Program-made: the position numbers and the translations under genes
Notes under the pieces: generated by a model
What the model was told of the DNA's origin: nothing
What the model saw: the letters and a program-made list of their open reading frames with translations, nothing else
Databases searched by the model: none
Shown: piece by piece, positions 17,395-28,800 of the stretch
Position numbering within the stretch: the first letter of the stretch is position 1
How the letters are laid out: each line of letters starts with the position of its first letter
Assembly (NCBI GenBank): GCA_025057995.1
Contig: JANXEW010000008.1
Location: 1-64,000, forward strand
Reading direction: 5' to 3'
Origin: Thermofilaceae archaeon
GTDB lineage: Archaea; Thermoproteota; Thermoprotei; Thermofilales; Thermofilaceae
DNA length: 64,000 bases

Positions 17395-17640
17395 ATGGGG
17401 GAAGTTGTAGAAATCGACAGTAACCGACGCAAGTATCTACCAAAAAGTGTGAGAAAAACTATCACGTGGAGACGCTTCACCCTACATGTTGACGGAGAAC
17501 GGATCATCCTAACCCCACTTTAACCTGACACAGACAAGTATTACGGGGTAGCAAAACCGGCAGCCTACAGTTCTACAAGGGAGATTGAGGAGGCTATCGA
17601 ACACGAGACGCGTAAAATTGTCCAAAAGGATCTACGTTGA
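17395..17640 (+). pseudogene. VapB-type AbrB-like antitoxin, broken by a TAA
   Basis: From the ATG at 17395 the first 42 codons read as a SpoVT/AbrB DNA-binding domain (MGEVVEIDSNRRKYLPKSV, then RRFTLHVDGERIILTP). A TAA at 17521-17523 ends the frame. Reading on in the same frame gives KYYGVAKPAAYSS and STREIEEAIEHETRK up to a TGA at 17638, which is the normal VapB tail that covers the toxin. The gene therefore carries one nonsense mutation. It overlaps the following vapC remnant by 23 bp, the usual antitoxin-toxin arrangement. Confidence 0.75.
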
Positions 17641-17983
17641 CGTAAACGTTCTCTACTATAACTTGACCGCCGACTCGGAGTACGGAGAAAAATCAAGGAA
17701 ATAGCCTGAAGAATTCAGCAGTTTACTAGCTACTTCTGTGCTCACCGTCTGGCTCCTCTACGTTCTAACCCACATTGAAGAAATCGCGTCAATCTTAGAA
17801 AAAATCGGTGTAACTCTACTTCCTCTAGACTTCAGCTTGTTAAAGGAAGCTGAGAAACTAAAGAATCCAAGAGACTTTGAGGATCGAATTCACCTAGCTA
17901 CAGTTAAGAGCCTCGGTGTAAAAACCATAATCTCAAAAGATGAGGACTTTGATGGGATACCCGGAATCACTCGAATATTCTAG
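17618..17983 (+). pseudogene. VapC-type PIN toxin, broken by a TAG
   Basis: A TTG at 17618 opens MSKRIYVDVNVLYYNLT, the PIN start with the first catalytic Asp. An in-frame TAG at 17702-17704 interrupts it. The same frame then continues through LATSVLTVWLLYVLT, the DFEDRIHLATVKSLG motif and ISKDEDFDGIPGI to a stop at 17983, giving a full PIN ribonuclease of normal length. VapC cleaves tRNA or rRNA when free of VapB. With stops in both partners the module is probably dead, unless internal TTG/GTG starts give fragments. Confidence 0.75.
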
Positions 17984-18185
17984 AACTAAGCTTTTTGTTC
18001 CTATAAAATTAAATGTCTATAACGTCTCCGATAAGTTAAGGCGTGAAACGATAAAACTGTAAAAAGAGTTTATACCAGCTGGAGCCGCATCCTCACGATA
18101 GCTTAACTGTTACAGCCAGAGTGTCTAAAGTTTCGTGTGATCCATCACAAAGGATAAACTAGAAGATATGTTTCCATATTTTAAT

Positions 18186-19262
18186 CTAGTTGAAAAGCAT
18201 ACTCGGTATTTTAACCTCTACTTCCTTCCCTTTACCTGCTGACTCATAGATAGCGTCCATGATAAACATCTCTATGACTATCTCACGTGGGTCGATAGGT
18301 GGGGGCCCTCCTCTTTTAACGGCTTCAATGAACGCTCTCATAGCTTCTCCATATACATCTACTTGAGGGAGTGTAAAAGTTGAAGTCGACATATAACCGA
18401 ATTCATCTCTGTAAAGCTCAAAGGGCGAGAACTTTAACCCTCCTTTCGTACCAAGGAGGAAAGATGAACCTAGTGTGTTCGCGTGCATGGCCCAACTCTC
18501 CTTCAAGAGTATCGCAAGCCTCCCATCAAATTTTATAAAAGCTGCTACAAAATCTTCTACTTCAAACAAGCTTGGATCCCAAGACCAGACACCTTCTACA
18601 ACAGCCTCCCTTTGAGGACCTATTGCAGATGCTGTAACCGCAGTCACGGTAACAGGCTTCGGGTGATCTAGCACATACATGAAGTTGTCGATAACATAAC
18701 ATCCTAGATCCAGGAGAACGCCCCCACCAGCCATATCTCTCGTAATGAATGAAGGTCTTCTCCCTCCCCAACCCGGGATGCCTCTCCGCCTACCCCCGAG
18801 AGTAGCTTCACCATAGTAGATCTCGCCTAAACTACCGGAACTTATAATACGCTTAGCCAGCTGAAGCTCAGGCGACCACCTAGTGTGAAAGCAGACCATC
18901 AATACCTTTCCAGACTCTTTTGCAGCCCTATACATCTCCATGGCTTCGCTGCCTGTAGAAGCCATAGGTTTAACCACGTTAACGTGTATACCCCTTTTCA
19001 AAGCTTCAATCGCTGGACCAGCGTGGACAGCGTGCGGCGTGCATACACTCACAGCATCAACTCTCACCTGGTCAAACATTTCTACATAGTCGGAGAAAAC
19101 ATTAGCTTTAGGTATCCCCCACCTTCCAGCGAAATCATAAGCTTTCTCGACTAGAGTATCAGCAACTGCGACGACCTCTACATCAGGATGCTCTCTATAA
19201 TAGCGGGCATGCACCTCTCCCATCCCACCAGCGCCTACAATCCCTACTCGAATCTTTTGCAC
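18186..19262 (-). CDS. Gfo/Idh/MocA-family sugar or inositol oxidoreductase
   Basis: 358 aa. The N-terminal Rossmann domain has GIVGAGGMGEVHARYY (residues 8-23) for NAD(P) binding. The catalytic lysine lies in VNVVKPMA (about 94-101), the equivalent of the family's EKP motif. The C-terminal domain (about 130-345) has the mixed sheet region (GGVLLDLGCYVIDNFMYVL, with the active-site Asp/His-like residues). Family members oxidise sugars, inositols or sugar phosphates. The gene stands alone, so the substrate cannot be told. Confidence 0.85.
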   Translation of the reverse strand: MQKIRVGIVGAGGMGEVHARYYREHPDVEVVAVADTLVEKAYDFAGRWGIPKANVFSDYVEMFDQVRVDAVSVCTPHAVHAGPAIEALKRGIHVNVVKPMASTGSEAMEMYRAAKESGKVLMVCFHTRWSPELQLAKRIISSGSLGEIYYGEATLGGRRRGIPGWGGRRPSFITRDMAGGGVLLDLGCYVIDNFMYVLDHPKPVTVTAVTASAIGPQREAVVEGVWSWDPSLFEVEDFVAAFIKFDGRLAILLKESWAMHANTLGSSFLLGTKGGLKFSPFELYRDEFGYMSTSTFTLPQVDVYGEAMRAFIEAVKRGGPPPIDPREIVIEMFIMDAIYESAGKGKEVEVKIPSMLFN

Positions 19263-19661
19263 AGTAAAACCCGAAATAGGTCCTCAAAAAACTTTCCGAA
19301 AGGAAACAAACAATTCTCTTCAACTACTTAAGTCCACTTAAGATGTGGAAAAGTAAGCGTTTAGAATAATTGCTTAGCCTTCAATCGATAAATCTTTAAC
19401 GTGCAGCCGACTTTAAAGTCACTTAACAAACTCTTGTCTTTAAAAAAAGGTACATTTTACAACGCTTGAAACCCTACGAGAACCTCATACTGCGAGAGAA
19501 CAATAGTCAACAGAAACCTACTAGACCTAAAGATTTCACACATCGAGATCGCGGTAGCTTACATGCCGTGATGTAGAAACATAGTAGAGGGGCGGACTAG
19601 CGTTAGATAATATCATAACATGGGTACAAGTAACGTAACAAAGTTGTTAAGATCCTATATT
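19263..19661. other. Intergenic, no gene seen
   Basis: 399 bp separating the oxidoreductase from the defence-type operon, both on the minus strand. Only short frames are open. It likely holds the oxidoreductase promoter and the end of the defence transcript. Confidence 0.5.
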
Positions 19662-22601
19662 TTAACCACAGCGATTGGTTGGCGAAAGCACGAACCTGAC
19701 CTCACCGCTCACTGTCACACGCATCTTCGATAAGGGATCCCGGATAGCGATAAGCTGAGGGCGTTCCGTTCCCACGTAACTGACAATGTAGAGCCAGTAT
19801 CTCTCACGAAGCCTCTTAGCCAGCTTATACTCAGCCTCAGTTAAAACCGCTTGCAGCATGGGTCCACTATGACCCTTAACCTCGATGAACCTTTCCTCGC
19901 GGGTCTTCGGATCCCTACTGTATATGTCATAATGCTCTCGTTGACTGACATCAATAGGTTCACGACCTCTACTCCTCTCATACTCCATAGCCAGCTTCAT
20001 CGCCCCCTGCTCAACCCTGCGCCGGTCTTCCACGCTCATCTCCGCCCAAGAACAAGATGAGTCTTCTCTAGTGAAACGCACCACGGCTAAAAGCTTCGCC
20101 TCCCCCCTCTTGTACCTTCTAAGCAAACCCTTGTCATCACATGACCTAAGGGGCGAAAGGTTCGAACGGTATCTCTCATAATCCACAGTCAAGCGATCTA
20201 TCAGCTCCACTGCGAACCGATCTAGAGAAAATAACATTCTATCGCTGTCATCTATCTTAAACTCGTCAACCTCGAGCGTCATTTGCTCCAGCGCCCGAGT
20301 CAACAAGCGGAGCAATTCAATCCCTCGAGTAAGACTACCCCTGTCATCGACTCCCACGACTTCGCTGTACACCTTCACCCCCTCCATGGTCAGAATGGGA
20401 ACTTCGTAGATCCTAACCTCACGATCGTCGTCCCCTTTCGCTACGACAAATACGGGACGCTGCAAATCGTCCCCACCCTTGAGGCATCGCATTAGAGCGG
20501 CCAAGGCTGTCCACGTTCTTTTGAGCGGCACTATCGAACCGCCGAGGGACTTGACCACGTACTCCTCCCTATACTTTGAGACAAGGTCGGGTCTCTGCTC
20601 TGCCAGTGCTTTAACGAGGGCTTTAACCGCTTCCTCCGCCTCCACGACTGAGGAGAAGCCTAAGGCATTCCTCATGAACTCCTTAACCCGCCTTCCGTCA
20701 GGTCTAGCAGCCCTGCTGATCGTACCCATGGTTTCCTGCAGCTGCTGTATCGCAGCACACATTTTTTCCACAATTTCGTCAAGCCCCTGTCTACCTCGCT
20801 CAACATATTCGCGAATCAACCTAAACTCGGAGACTTTTGAGACTCTATCCTCCCTTTTAGCAGCCAGTACAGGTATTTGAGCGCGTTGCCCCATGTCTAT
20901 GACTTGAGCACTTTCACCTACTGGCGGTTTATCAAGCCTCCCTAACGCCCTCCCCATAGCTATTAGCTTAACGTATAGGGTATCTAACACATCTTTATCG
21001 CTCTCCACACCTAAGAACATCGTGTAGACTGTGACATTCTTCTTCTGCCCCAGCCTCCAAACCCTTCCAATCCTCTGCTCCAGTTTGACTGGAGACCACG
21101 TCGGCTCGTAGTTCACGAGGACGTTAGCCACTTGAAGGTTCAAACCCTCGGACGCTACGTCCGTAGCCACAAGGACTCTACCACCGCTCCCCTCCAACCA
21201 ACTCCTCACTTCAGTTAACTTATCCTCTACATTAGCTTCCACACCCGTCAACAACTGGACGCGCTCACACCCTAATTCATTGGCAAGAGCCTTTTTAACG
21301 TACTGAGCAGTGTCCCTAAACTCCGTAAAAACGAGAACCTTTTCCCCACTTTCGACGTGATGCTTAACGAGACGTAATGCAGCTGCTAACCTACTATCGA
21401 CTTCCTTACACTTCCTAGCCAAGTCGATTAAAGTTCTTAACTCTTCAACATCCCTTTCACAAAGCAACGCAGAGCAGGCTTCTGCGAAACTTTCAACTAT
21501 ACTATCCGGATCCATACCTTCCTCGAAGTCCTCAAAGCCCCCGCTCAACAACAAACGAGCGACTCGTCCCCTCTCGGACAGACGCCTCGCAAAAGTTTCC
21601 GGTTCCCGCTCTCGATGAGCTAAAGCGTCAGACCTCTTAGATATAATTGCCTCCATGGTTCTGATAGCGGCGTATGGGCTTGAAGACGCTCTCTTGAAAA
21701 TAAGGGCGTTGAGGAGACCAAGAGCTTTCGGCTCCATACCCGCTTCACCGTAGTAATCGAGAATCTTGGTCCTAAGGAAAGTAATTAAGCGGCTGTGAAA
21801 CTCCCTTTCCAAGTCAGTTGCCGAGAAGACGATAGCTATAATTTTACAGTCCGGGAAAACTTTCCTACCCTCATACACGTCGTTAACATCCATCTTAGTC
21901 CGCCTGAAAATCAGAACCTCGGGCGAGTATCTGTAGAAGATGTCACTATTAAGGGCGTTGATATCACTCGCTAGGTAGGGGTCAAGCAAGCGCATCCTAG
22001 ACAGGTAATCATGCGGATCCCCCCTGTGAGGCGTAGCCGACAGAAACAGTACGTTTCTTCTCTTATCAGACACAACATTTTCGACAAACTTGAAACGAAG
22101 GGTCGGCCTCCCGCCACCCGACCAACCAAGCCTGTGTGCCTCGTCCACGATCACCAAATCCCAATCGACTTTAGCTAAGAAGTCGGCGTAACGAGGCCTC
22201 TTAGCCAAGTCCAACGAAGTTACATAGATGTCATCGGGGAAGTTTTCCTGAACAATCGATTGGAAAGTTTTCCTCTCTATCTCTCGAGGACGTATCCCAA
22301 ACCTTTCGAGTTCCAGCCTCCATTGCTTCACCAAGATTCTCGGGACTAAGATCAAAACCTTACTCACCATATCGAGGTTAATTAGCCTCTTCATAAGCAG
22401 GATTGCAGTGACCGTCTTACCCAGACCGATCTCGTCCGCAACGAAAACTCTCAGCGGCAAACGAAACATCGTTTTAGTTAGAAGCTCCACCTGGTGCAGG
22501 TGGGGCTCAATAGGCGGATTAGCTCCCGCCAAACCGACGTAAAAGACTGGGTTGTAGCGAGCATAAATTTCTAGAACTCTGCCTGCAAGCGCTACAGCCA
22601 T
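19662..22601 (-). CDS. SNF2-family helicase with C-terminal DUF3883-like domain
   Basis: 979 aa. The N-terminal motor has Walker A DEIGLGKT (56-63) and the DEAH box VDEAHRLG (152-159). The second motor domain has VFTEFRDTAQYVKKAL, LVATDVASEGLNLQ and QRIGRVWRLGQ, all typical of SNF2 translocases such as RapA/DISARM DrmD. Residues about 880-960 match DUF3883, a PD-(D/E)XK-like domain (HYDIYSRD, then RFIEVKG, then LTEAEYKLAKRL). It lies 73 bp after the DUF499 gene. The pairing with DUF499 and DUF1156 proteins predicts a translocase/nuclease role in recognising or destroying foreign DNA. Confidence 0.88.
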   Translation of the reverse strand: MAVALAGRVLEIYARYNPVFYVGLAGANPPIEPHLHQVELLTKTMFRLPLRVFVADEIGLGKTVTAILLMKRLINLDMVSKVLILVPRILVKQWRLELERFGIRPREIERKTFQSIVQENFPDDIYVTSLDLAKRPRYADFLAKVDWDLVIVDEAHRLGWSGGGRPTLRFKFVENVVSDKRRNVLFLSATPHRGDPHDYLSRMRLLDPYLASDINALNSDIFYRYSPEVLIFRRTKMDVNDVYEGRKVFPDCKIIAIVFSATDLEREFHSRLITFLRTKILDYYGEAGMEPKALGLLNALIFKRASSSPYAAIRTMEAIISKRSDALAHREREPETFARRLSERGRVARLLLSGGFEDFEEGMDPDSIVESFAEACSALLCERDVEELRTLIDLARKCKEVDSRLAAALRLVKHHVESGEKVLVFTEFRDTAQYVKKALANELGCERVQLLTGVEANVEDKLTEVRSWLEGSGGRVLVATDVASEGLNLQVANVLVNYEPTWSPVKLEQRIGRVWRLGQKKNVTVYTMFLGVESDKDVLDTLYVKLIAMGRALGRLDKPPVGESAQVIDMGQRAQIPVLAAKREDRVSKVSEFRLIREYVERGRQGLDEIVEKMCAAIQQLQETMGTISRAARPDGRRVKEFMRNALGFSSVVEAEEAVKALVKALAEQRPDLVSKYREEYVVKSLGGSIVPLKRTWTALAALMRCLKGGDDLQRPVFVVAKGDDDREVRIYEVPILTMEGVKVYSEVVGVDDRGSLTRGIELLRLLTRALEQMTLEVDEFKIDDSDRMLFSLDRFAVELIDRLTVDYERYRSNLSPLRSCDDKGLLRRYKRGEAKLLAVVRFTREDSSCSWAEMSVEDRRRVEQGAMKLAMEYERSRGREPIDVSQREHYDIYSRDPKTREERFIEVKGHSGPMLQAVLTEAEYKLAKRLRERYWLYIVSYVGTERPQLIAIRDPLSKMRVTVSGEVRFVLSPTNRCG

Positions 22602-22674
22602 GCTAGCGACCCCATAGCGACCAGCAGTAATACGCGACTACAAAAACTACTACATTCCCACGTGCGAACTTGTC

Positions 22675-25600
22675 TCATTGAATAACCACGTGCTTGTACT
22701 TGGACAACTCTCTTTTAACCTCCTCAGAGAGCTCTGCTTGCCTTTCTAGCTCAAGTTCCGCAGTGAACTCCCTTGGAGCGTAGATGCCCAACCCACTCAT
22801 AAGTGTCCGAAAGATTTCCTTGAAGGTCTCCGGGTCGACGTTCTCAACACTTAGAGAAGCTTTCTGCTCACCCTGCTCAAGCCTTATGTACCCCCTCCTC
22901 AGTCGCAGAGGGCCTATCCTGGTACTCTCAGTCAAGCTTTCAAACTCCAGGAGATCTTTCACTTCGAAACCTCTAAGCAATTGAGTGGGTTGAACCTTAG
23001 CTCTGACGACGAGCGAGAACTCGCGCACAGCCGGACGCTCAAGCCCCGGCACAGAGACCGTCAACTTTCGCGTGTAGACGCCTTCCGCATCCGGAGCCTT
23101 CAACTTCCAAACAGCCCTGAGCGGCAGCTGACCATTCATGGGTTCTATTTCGCCGGAGTCAACGTTTAGCGTAACTGAGTCGGTTATACGGCCAACAGGC
23201 TCCAACTCAACTACCACCTCCCCCTCCTCCCCAGGAGTTAACTCCATCCTACTCGGAGAGAAATCGATTAAGATGGGGAACGTAAGCTTCTCTACCTTTT
23301 TCAACACCGTATAAACTCGAAGCATCTCCGCAGCCTCATTCGGTTGTAGATCGGCTAGTGGAACCTCGCGGTCCCCAACACGAAATACGTGGACGATCCT
23401 AACCTTGCCGTCAGGAGTCTCCTCCAAGAGAGGCTTCGAAAGTCTTTCGAGAAACCTTTCAGCAGCTACCCTCCAAGGTAGGACAAGGTCTGATTCGGAC
23501 ACCCCGTTTGGCGGCGTTTCACCCTCAGGTGCCGCTGGCAACTCCATTGCCGTCTTGTACACGCGAGCGCAGTAGATTTCATCACCCCTTTGAAGCCCGA
23601 TCCGCAGTCTCTTAACCCCTTCGCTCAATGCTCTCAGTATCAGGTCGCTCTTTACGAAAGGCAGCCGAGAGTTAGTGGAGAAAAGGTCGATCAGATCCTT
23701 CACCAACTTCACACTCCCGCCCTCAGGAAGGTCTACGCCAACCTCTTTGAGTATGAAGTCCAACTCCTCGAAGTCTAATCGATCGATCTTTGCCTTTCCC
23801 ACCTCGGGGCTCGCCAGAGACTCTTCAGCGATCCTAGCTAGGGAGGAGCCGCGTGATTGAACTTTCACCTCTATCACTTCATAGTCCTTTGGAAACGCGA
23901 TGGTATCGAAAGTCGAGAGAATCTCATCTTCTAACTGAGACCTTATTCTCTTCTCGAAATCGCTCAACCTCCTCTTCTGAAGCTCCCTAGCATCCTCGTC
24001 ATAATACAACTCCCTCAACTGCGCGCTTATCGTTCTACAAGCCTTCAACCTGCTGCACAGTCCCTGTAGCCGCTCGAGCCTTCTCTCGTCACTAGGATAG
24101 AGGACTGCTATGGAGTTCCTGTACACTCTACTGCCGCCCTCCCTCTCGAAGATCAGTCTCCTCAGCTCATCTCGGCTTAACCTTCTTGGGACGATGATGA
24201 GGTAATAGCCGGGTTCGTCGGGAGGAAGTTCCTTACCTCCAATTATGGAACAATCAAAGAGACGGGGCGCAGCCCCTTCCCTCTGCGCTCCTGGCGTAGA
24301 CCTCTCTACAAGTTCTCTAACATGCTCCTCAAGCAGCGCGGTAGCCTCGATGAGGCTTACCCGCCTCGCCTCATCTTCGACTAATTCAACGACAGAACGC
24401 ATAGGATTGAACCAGAACTGCCCATCCCTCTCCTGTAGATAGAGCAACAAGCCGCGAGCGGCCTCGAGTTCGTTTAACACATCTGCCGGCCTGACCCCAG
24501 CGTTTTTCGCGTAACCTTCCTCGTAAACCATGAAGACGACGTCCTCCCTGGTTGGGAAAGCTCTCTCTGGCTTTAGAACGTTGCCGTAAACGTATGTTCT
24601 TAGAAAGATGGAAAGAGCCACCTTGTAGAGTAGAGAATTCCTACGCGCCCTCTCCATAATATCCTTGTCGACCACTGGAGAGAATTCTTTCGAAGACTCC
24701 GTTATAAGAAGCCCCCTAAGTCTATCATAAGCTAAGTCCATATGCCACGGCATCACGAAGTCGGGATCCTCGCCGCCCTCCAGAATTTTACGCACCACGT
24801 ACCTCGAGATCCTCAGAGCATCTCTCGTACGCTGGAGATCCGGGTTCCTCGTCACAATATCGTAGAGAGTATCCAAGAAACTCGGGTGGAAAGGCGCGCA
24901 AACGTCTAACCTCGACGCCTTATCCAGGGCAGCCGCACCGAAGACTTTCCGTTCACCTGAGTAGAGGCTCAGATACCTTATTTTAAGATCCTGTACCTGT
25001 TTGTCATCTATGGCCTCGAAGATCCTCTTCTTTAACACTTCTACGATTTCTTCCGTCCTCAACGGTATCTCATAACCCTGAGCCATTTTCCAGATGCCGT
25101 CACGTATCATTTTCGCTGCCGCCCGATACGCTTCCATGTACCTCTCCTCTCCCTCCCTCACCTCTAGCGGGAGCGTGATGACAAGCGCAACTCCACTCTC
25201 TTCGACAGCCTTAGCTAAACTTTCGATGAACGGGATGACGCTATTCCCGTACCTTCTAAGAGTCTCGTCCCCAGACTCCATAAACCTTGTAGCGTACTTC
25301 GCTATCTCATCCACCAATATTATCGCGCGCTGCTTATGCAGGACCCTCCTAAGAGCTTCGGTCGAGGGCGCTAAGACTCTCTCATCCTCCTCCCTTAGTT
25401 CTGCATACAGACCCAGTTGGTGAGCAAGCGAACCCCAGATGGTCTTAACCCGGTAGGATTTAACATCCAACGATCTTAGCGGATTCGGACAAAGCTCGTC
25501 CGACTCCCCGTCCAGAACCACGAGTCTGGGACTCGCTACACTGTAAAGTTGTGCAAGCTCTGGATCCAACCGCGCAAGCTCAGAGGGGCTTCTAACGGCG

Positions 25601-25878
25601 TGCATAACTGTCAACAACAGGTGCGTTTTACCTCCGCCGTACAAGGAGAAAAGTGGGAAAACTCGCCTCACACCTCTACCGAGTACAGCTTCTGCAACCT
25701 CCCTAAGCACCCGTCTAATCGACTCCGAAAAGTAGGTGGACGCAAAGAAGAGTCCAGGGTTACTGTACAGTTCAGGACCCTGCCCTAAATAAGCCTCAGC
25801 TAAAGATGGGGCTAGTCTAGCATCCAACTCCTCAGCGAAAAGGTCACGCCTCGGCTGCGCGTAAACCTTAAGCCCCAC
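22675..25878 (-). CDS. DUF499 AAA-type ATPase of a predicted defence operon
   Basis: 1067 aa, GTG start, overlapping the methylase gene by 11 bp. The ATP site is YGGGKTH (80-86) with Walker B RAIILVDEIAKY (about 183-194). The long middle and C-terminal regions are typical of COG1483/DUF499 proteins, which are found next to DUF1156 methylases and SNF2-type helicases in archaeal and bacterial defence islands. Function is not established biochemically as far as I know; a motor or assembly role like that of BREX or DISARM ATPases is inferred. AGGGGTGG just before the GTG may act as ribosome-binding site. Confidence 0.85.
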   Translation of the reverse strand: MGLKVYAQPRRDLFAEELDARLAPSLAEAYLGQGPELYSNPGLFFASTYFSESIRRVLREVAEAVLGRGVRRVFPLFSLYGGGKTHLLLTVMHAVRSPSELARLDPELAQLYSVASPRLVVLDGESDELCPNPLRSLDVKSYRVKTIWGSLAHQLGLYAELREEDERVLAPSTEALRRVLHKQRAIILVDEIAKYATRFMESGDETLRRYGNSVIPFIESLAKAVEESGVALVITLPLEVREGEERYMEAYRAAAKMIRDGIWKMAQGYEIPLRTEEIVEVLKKRIFEAIDDKQVQDLKIRYLSLYSGERKVFGAAALDKASRLDVCAPFHPSFLDTLYDIVTRNPDLQRTRDALRISRYVVRKILEGGEDPDFVMPWHMDLAYDRLRGLLITESSKEFSPVVDKDIMERARRNSLLYKVALSIFLRTYVYGNVLKPERAFPTREDVVFMVYEEGYAKNAGVRPADVLNELEAARGLLLYLQERDGQFWFNPMRSVVELVEDEARRVSLIEATALLEEHVRELVERSTPGAQREGAAPRLFDCSIIGGKELPPDEPGYYLIIVPRRLSRDELRRLIFEREGGSRVYRNSIAVLYPSDERRLERLQGLCSRLKACRTISAQLRELYYDEDARELQKRRLSDFEKRIRSQLEDEILSTFDTIAFPKDYEVIEVKVQSRGSSLARIAEESLASPEVGKAKIDRLDFEELDFILKEVGVDLPEGGSVKLVKDLIDLFSTNSRLPFVKSDLILRALSEGVKRLRIGLQRGDEIYCARVYKTAMELPAAPEGETPPNGVSESDLVLPWRVAAERFLERLSKPLLEETPDGKVRIVHVFRVGDREVPLADLQPNEAAEMLRVYTVLKKVEKLTFPILIDFSPSRMELTPGEEGEVVVELEPVGRITDSVTLNVDSGEIEPMNGQLPLRAVWKLKAPDAEGVYTRKLTVSVPGLERPAVREFSLVVRAKVQPTQLLRGFEVKDLLEFESLTESTRIGPLRLRRGYIRLEQGEQKASLSVENVDPETFKEIFRTLMSGLGIYAPREFTAELELERQAELSEEVKRELSKYKHVVIQ

Positions 25879-28800
25879 CGAACCACCCCTCTAAAGTCCC
25901 CTTACCAGTAGAATAGACGATGACACGTTTACAAAGCTCTCTCTCCGGGTCGTTGGCGGGAAGCAACCTCTCGCTAGCGAAAATCTCCGCCAGCCTCAAA
26001 GCTTCATCCACATGATGCACACCCAATGCCCGGAGTTCCTCGCAACGCGTTTTAAACTCTTTAACGCCTAGAGTCAAGGCGTAGTACTCGAGCAAGTGCA
26101 ACGCATCAACCGAAGACCTCAACTCAGGCTTCGACGGATCCAAACCCCTGTTGTGCAACAACTCGATCATAGCTTCACGAGTATCTTCCGCTGGCTCAAG
26201 CAGGCGAAAGCCGCCGCGGCCCCTCATGGCGACGGCTGCCGCTATAAGCCCCTTATCGTCCAAACCCGTTCCAAATCCCAGCAAGTGCACCGTGCTCCGG
26301 TCCATCACCCTTACACCCGCTCTCTTAGGCAACAGCAGCTTTGCGAGAAGGTAGAAGAGCGCTTCAGGACTCCTAACCTCACCTCCTGACAAGCTTATAC
26401 CAACCATGCGAGCAATCGCACGAGCTAACGCCCTAGCGACGGCAGGGTAAATCCTCTCCCTCACAAACTTGCCAAGGTCATCGACACCGACAACCTTCTC
26501 CTTCGAAGTGACAGGCGCTAACGCAGCGCTCAACGTACCCACGAAAAGGTCTACGCCCACGTGCCCAGCGTTCAACAGCTGGACAGCCCTCTCCTCAGCC
26601 GCAGCCAGAGCCTCCCTATACAAATCATCGGCGAGCGCACGGCCGGAGACACCGGGCCGCCAAACCAATACAATCGCCGTGTCCAGTGCAACCTTCCCCC
26701 TTGCCGTCACCCTCTGAGTAGATTCAGTTACAACGGGAAAGGCTGTCGATACCCTAAAACCAGCCCTCCAACCCGCGGAGACAAGCTCCTCCCACGCCTC
26801 AGGAGCAGTGTGAGCATAATACGTGATCAAGAGACCATCATCCGTTAGTCTTTCGCGCATCGCGATAAACGAACGGTAGAGCAAGTCGACGAAATAATGT
26901 CTCGCCTCCTTCTCATCAACCTTTCCACCCTTGAAAAATGATAAGCGTCCCGGGTTAAGCCCGACCTCCCGTAAAGCCAGCTCCTCCCACTGTGTCCTAA
27001 CCTCCCTGTAGCCAGACCCCACTCTCCTAAAGAAGGCCTCGTGCAGGAACCTCGGCAACAGCCTCCCATCGCTTACATCGCTTAGCGCGCGCTTCAACCA
27101 AACGTAGTAAAAGTCACTCAGCTCCGTGTAAGGTACATCGTCCCTATAGGGAGGATCGGTTACTATCAAGTCGAAGAGTCCCTCGACCTTAATTAACGAA
27201 GTAGCATCGTCAAGAACAACCCTAGCTTGGCAAGAACTATCAGAAAGAGTACTAATGAGATAATTGAGCCCTTTGACGGTAATATGTAGAGAACGAGTAA
27301 AGGAACCTATAATGTTAGCGAACGGAAATTCTTCAACCCAGTTCCAAGTCATGGCGACGCCCCTAAAGGCCAACGCATGGGCAACGAATTTCCGCGTTGG
27401 TTCAGTAGAGGTAACAATGCAGTTATGTCTAACGTGATTCAGCAAGGATATTACTAAGTACGTAGTTACCACCTCTGCATACCTGAAAGAATCCTCCTTG
27501 CTCCATCCTTGCTCGAGCTTCTCCTTCTCCACATTCTTTCCGACTTCACGTATAAGTTTTACCAACTTCGACAGAACTAGAAGCTGTCTAGGGTTGAATA
27601 ATTTGTAAAATTTATTAAAGCCGTAGGATATTACCCACCTTCTACTCTCGTAATATGGTATAGCTTCTTTTGGTATGTCTGGTTTGACTGTAGCTTGTTT
27701 AAGCTTCTCCAGCGATCTCCAGAGCCTTTTTATGTCTTCTGACGAAGCAGGCTCGAATGTTAGATTTCTGCCGGACTTTTGTGTCTTGACTTTGACGAGA
27801 AGTGTAGGTCTTGCTTTGCTCTCGAGGAGAGCACTCAGCTCGATGTTCTCCTCGAGGTATGTTTCAAGGTTCTTGTTCCACTCTTTTAGCGCATGCTTTA
27901 CGTACCACTCGCTCTCTTCCCTAGTCTTCTTGACGCTATGCAGGCCGGTTTTGGGGGATATGTAGCGGATGATGTTCCCACAGTGTAAACAAACTGCGGA
28001 TTCGTGCTTAGCATAAATGTTTGTTTTTCTTATATTGTATCTTTTTCCGCTTACTTCAAGGTATCCGCTTCGAAGGTTAATCTTTGCTCTCAGCTCTTTC
28101 GCGCCAAAAGATTCGTTCAGGTCTATGACTTTAATACCGTTAGCCCAATCCATCCACGCGAGCCGCTTAAAGTTCCCGCTCTTCTCTTCCTCTCCGCTTT
28201 CCTCCTCATCACTATCTTTCTTGACCTTGGCTAACCACCAGTTGCCGATGAGCGGAGTGTACTTGCCACAGTGAGGACACTTGATCTCCCAGGTCCCTAT
28301 GTAAGCCGCTACGTCGGGGTCATATAATTCCTTAATATCAGGATCCTCCAAGAGACTTTCGACTATCCAGCTTCCCCAGCGTTCTATTTCCTCCAAGAGC
28401 TGATGCGTCAAGCCCTTCTCTGCAACCCACTTTGGATACTCGAGGACTGCTTTGAGGAAGATGTACGCGGTGGGTAGAAGTTCCACGGCTACGACTTCGT
28501 TGAAGCCTAGCCTTACCGCCTCGAGCGGTATCGAGCCGAAGCCGGCGAAGGGGTCGAGCACCCTAATCCTCTTAATTCGTTCTCCCCATTCAGAGGGGGT
28601 GGAAGGGTTCTCACGATGCGGGACGTTTTCTACGACGCCTTTCAAGTTTACTCGGGCTCTTAGAACTTGACGGATGAACTTTTCAGGGTTTATGTTTGCA
28701 GGTAGCGTTGCAGCAGCTAGTGCGGCCCTAGCGGTAACAAGGGGTTTCCTTGTCCACCAGAATACCATATTCCAATACTCGGGTCCACTGCGACCCTTCT

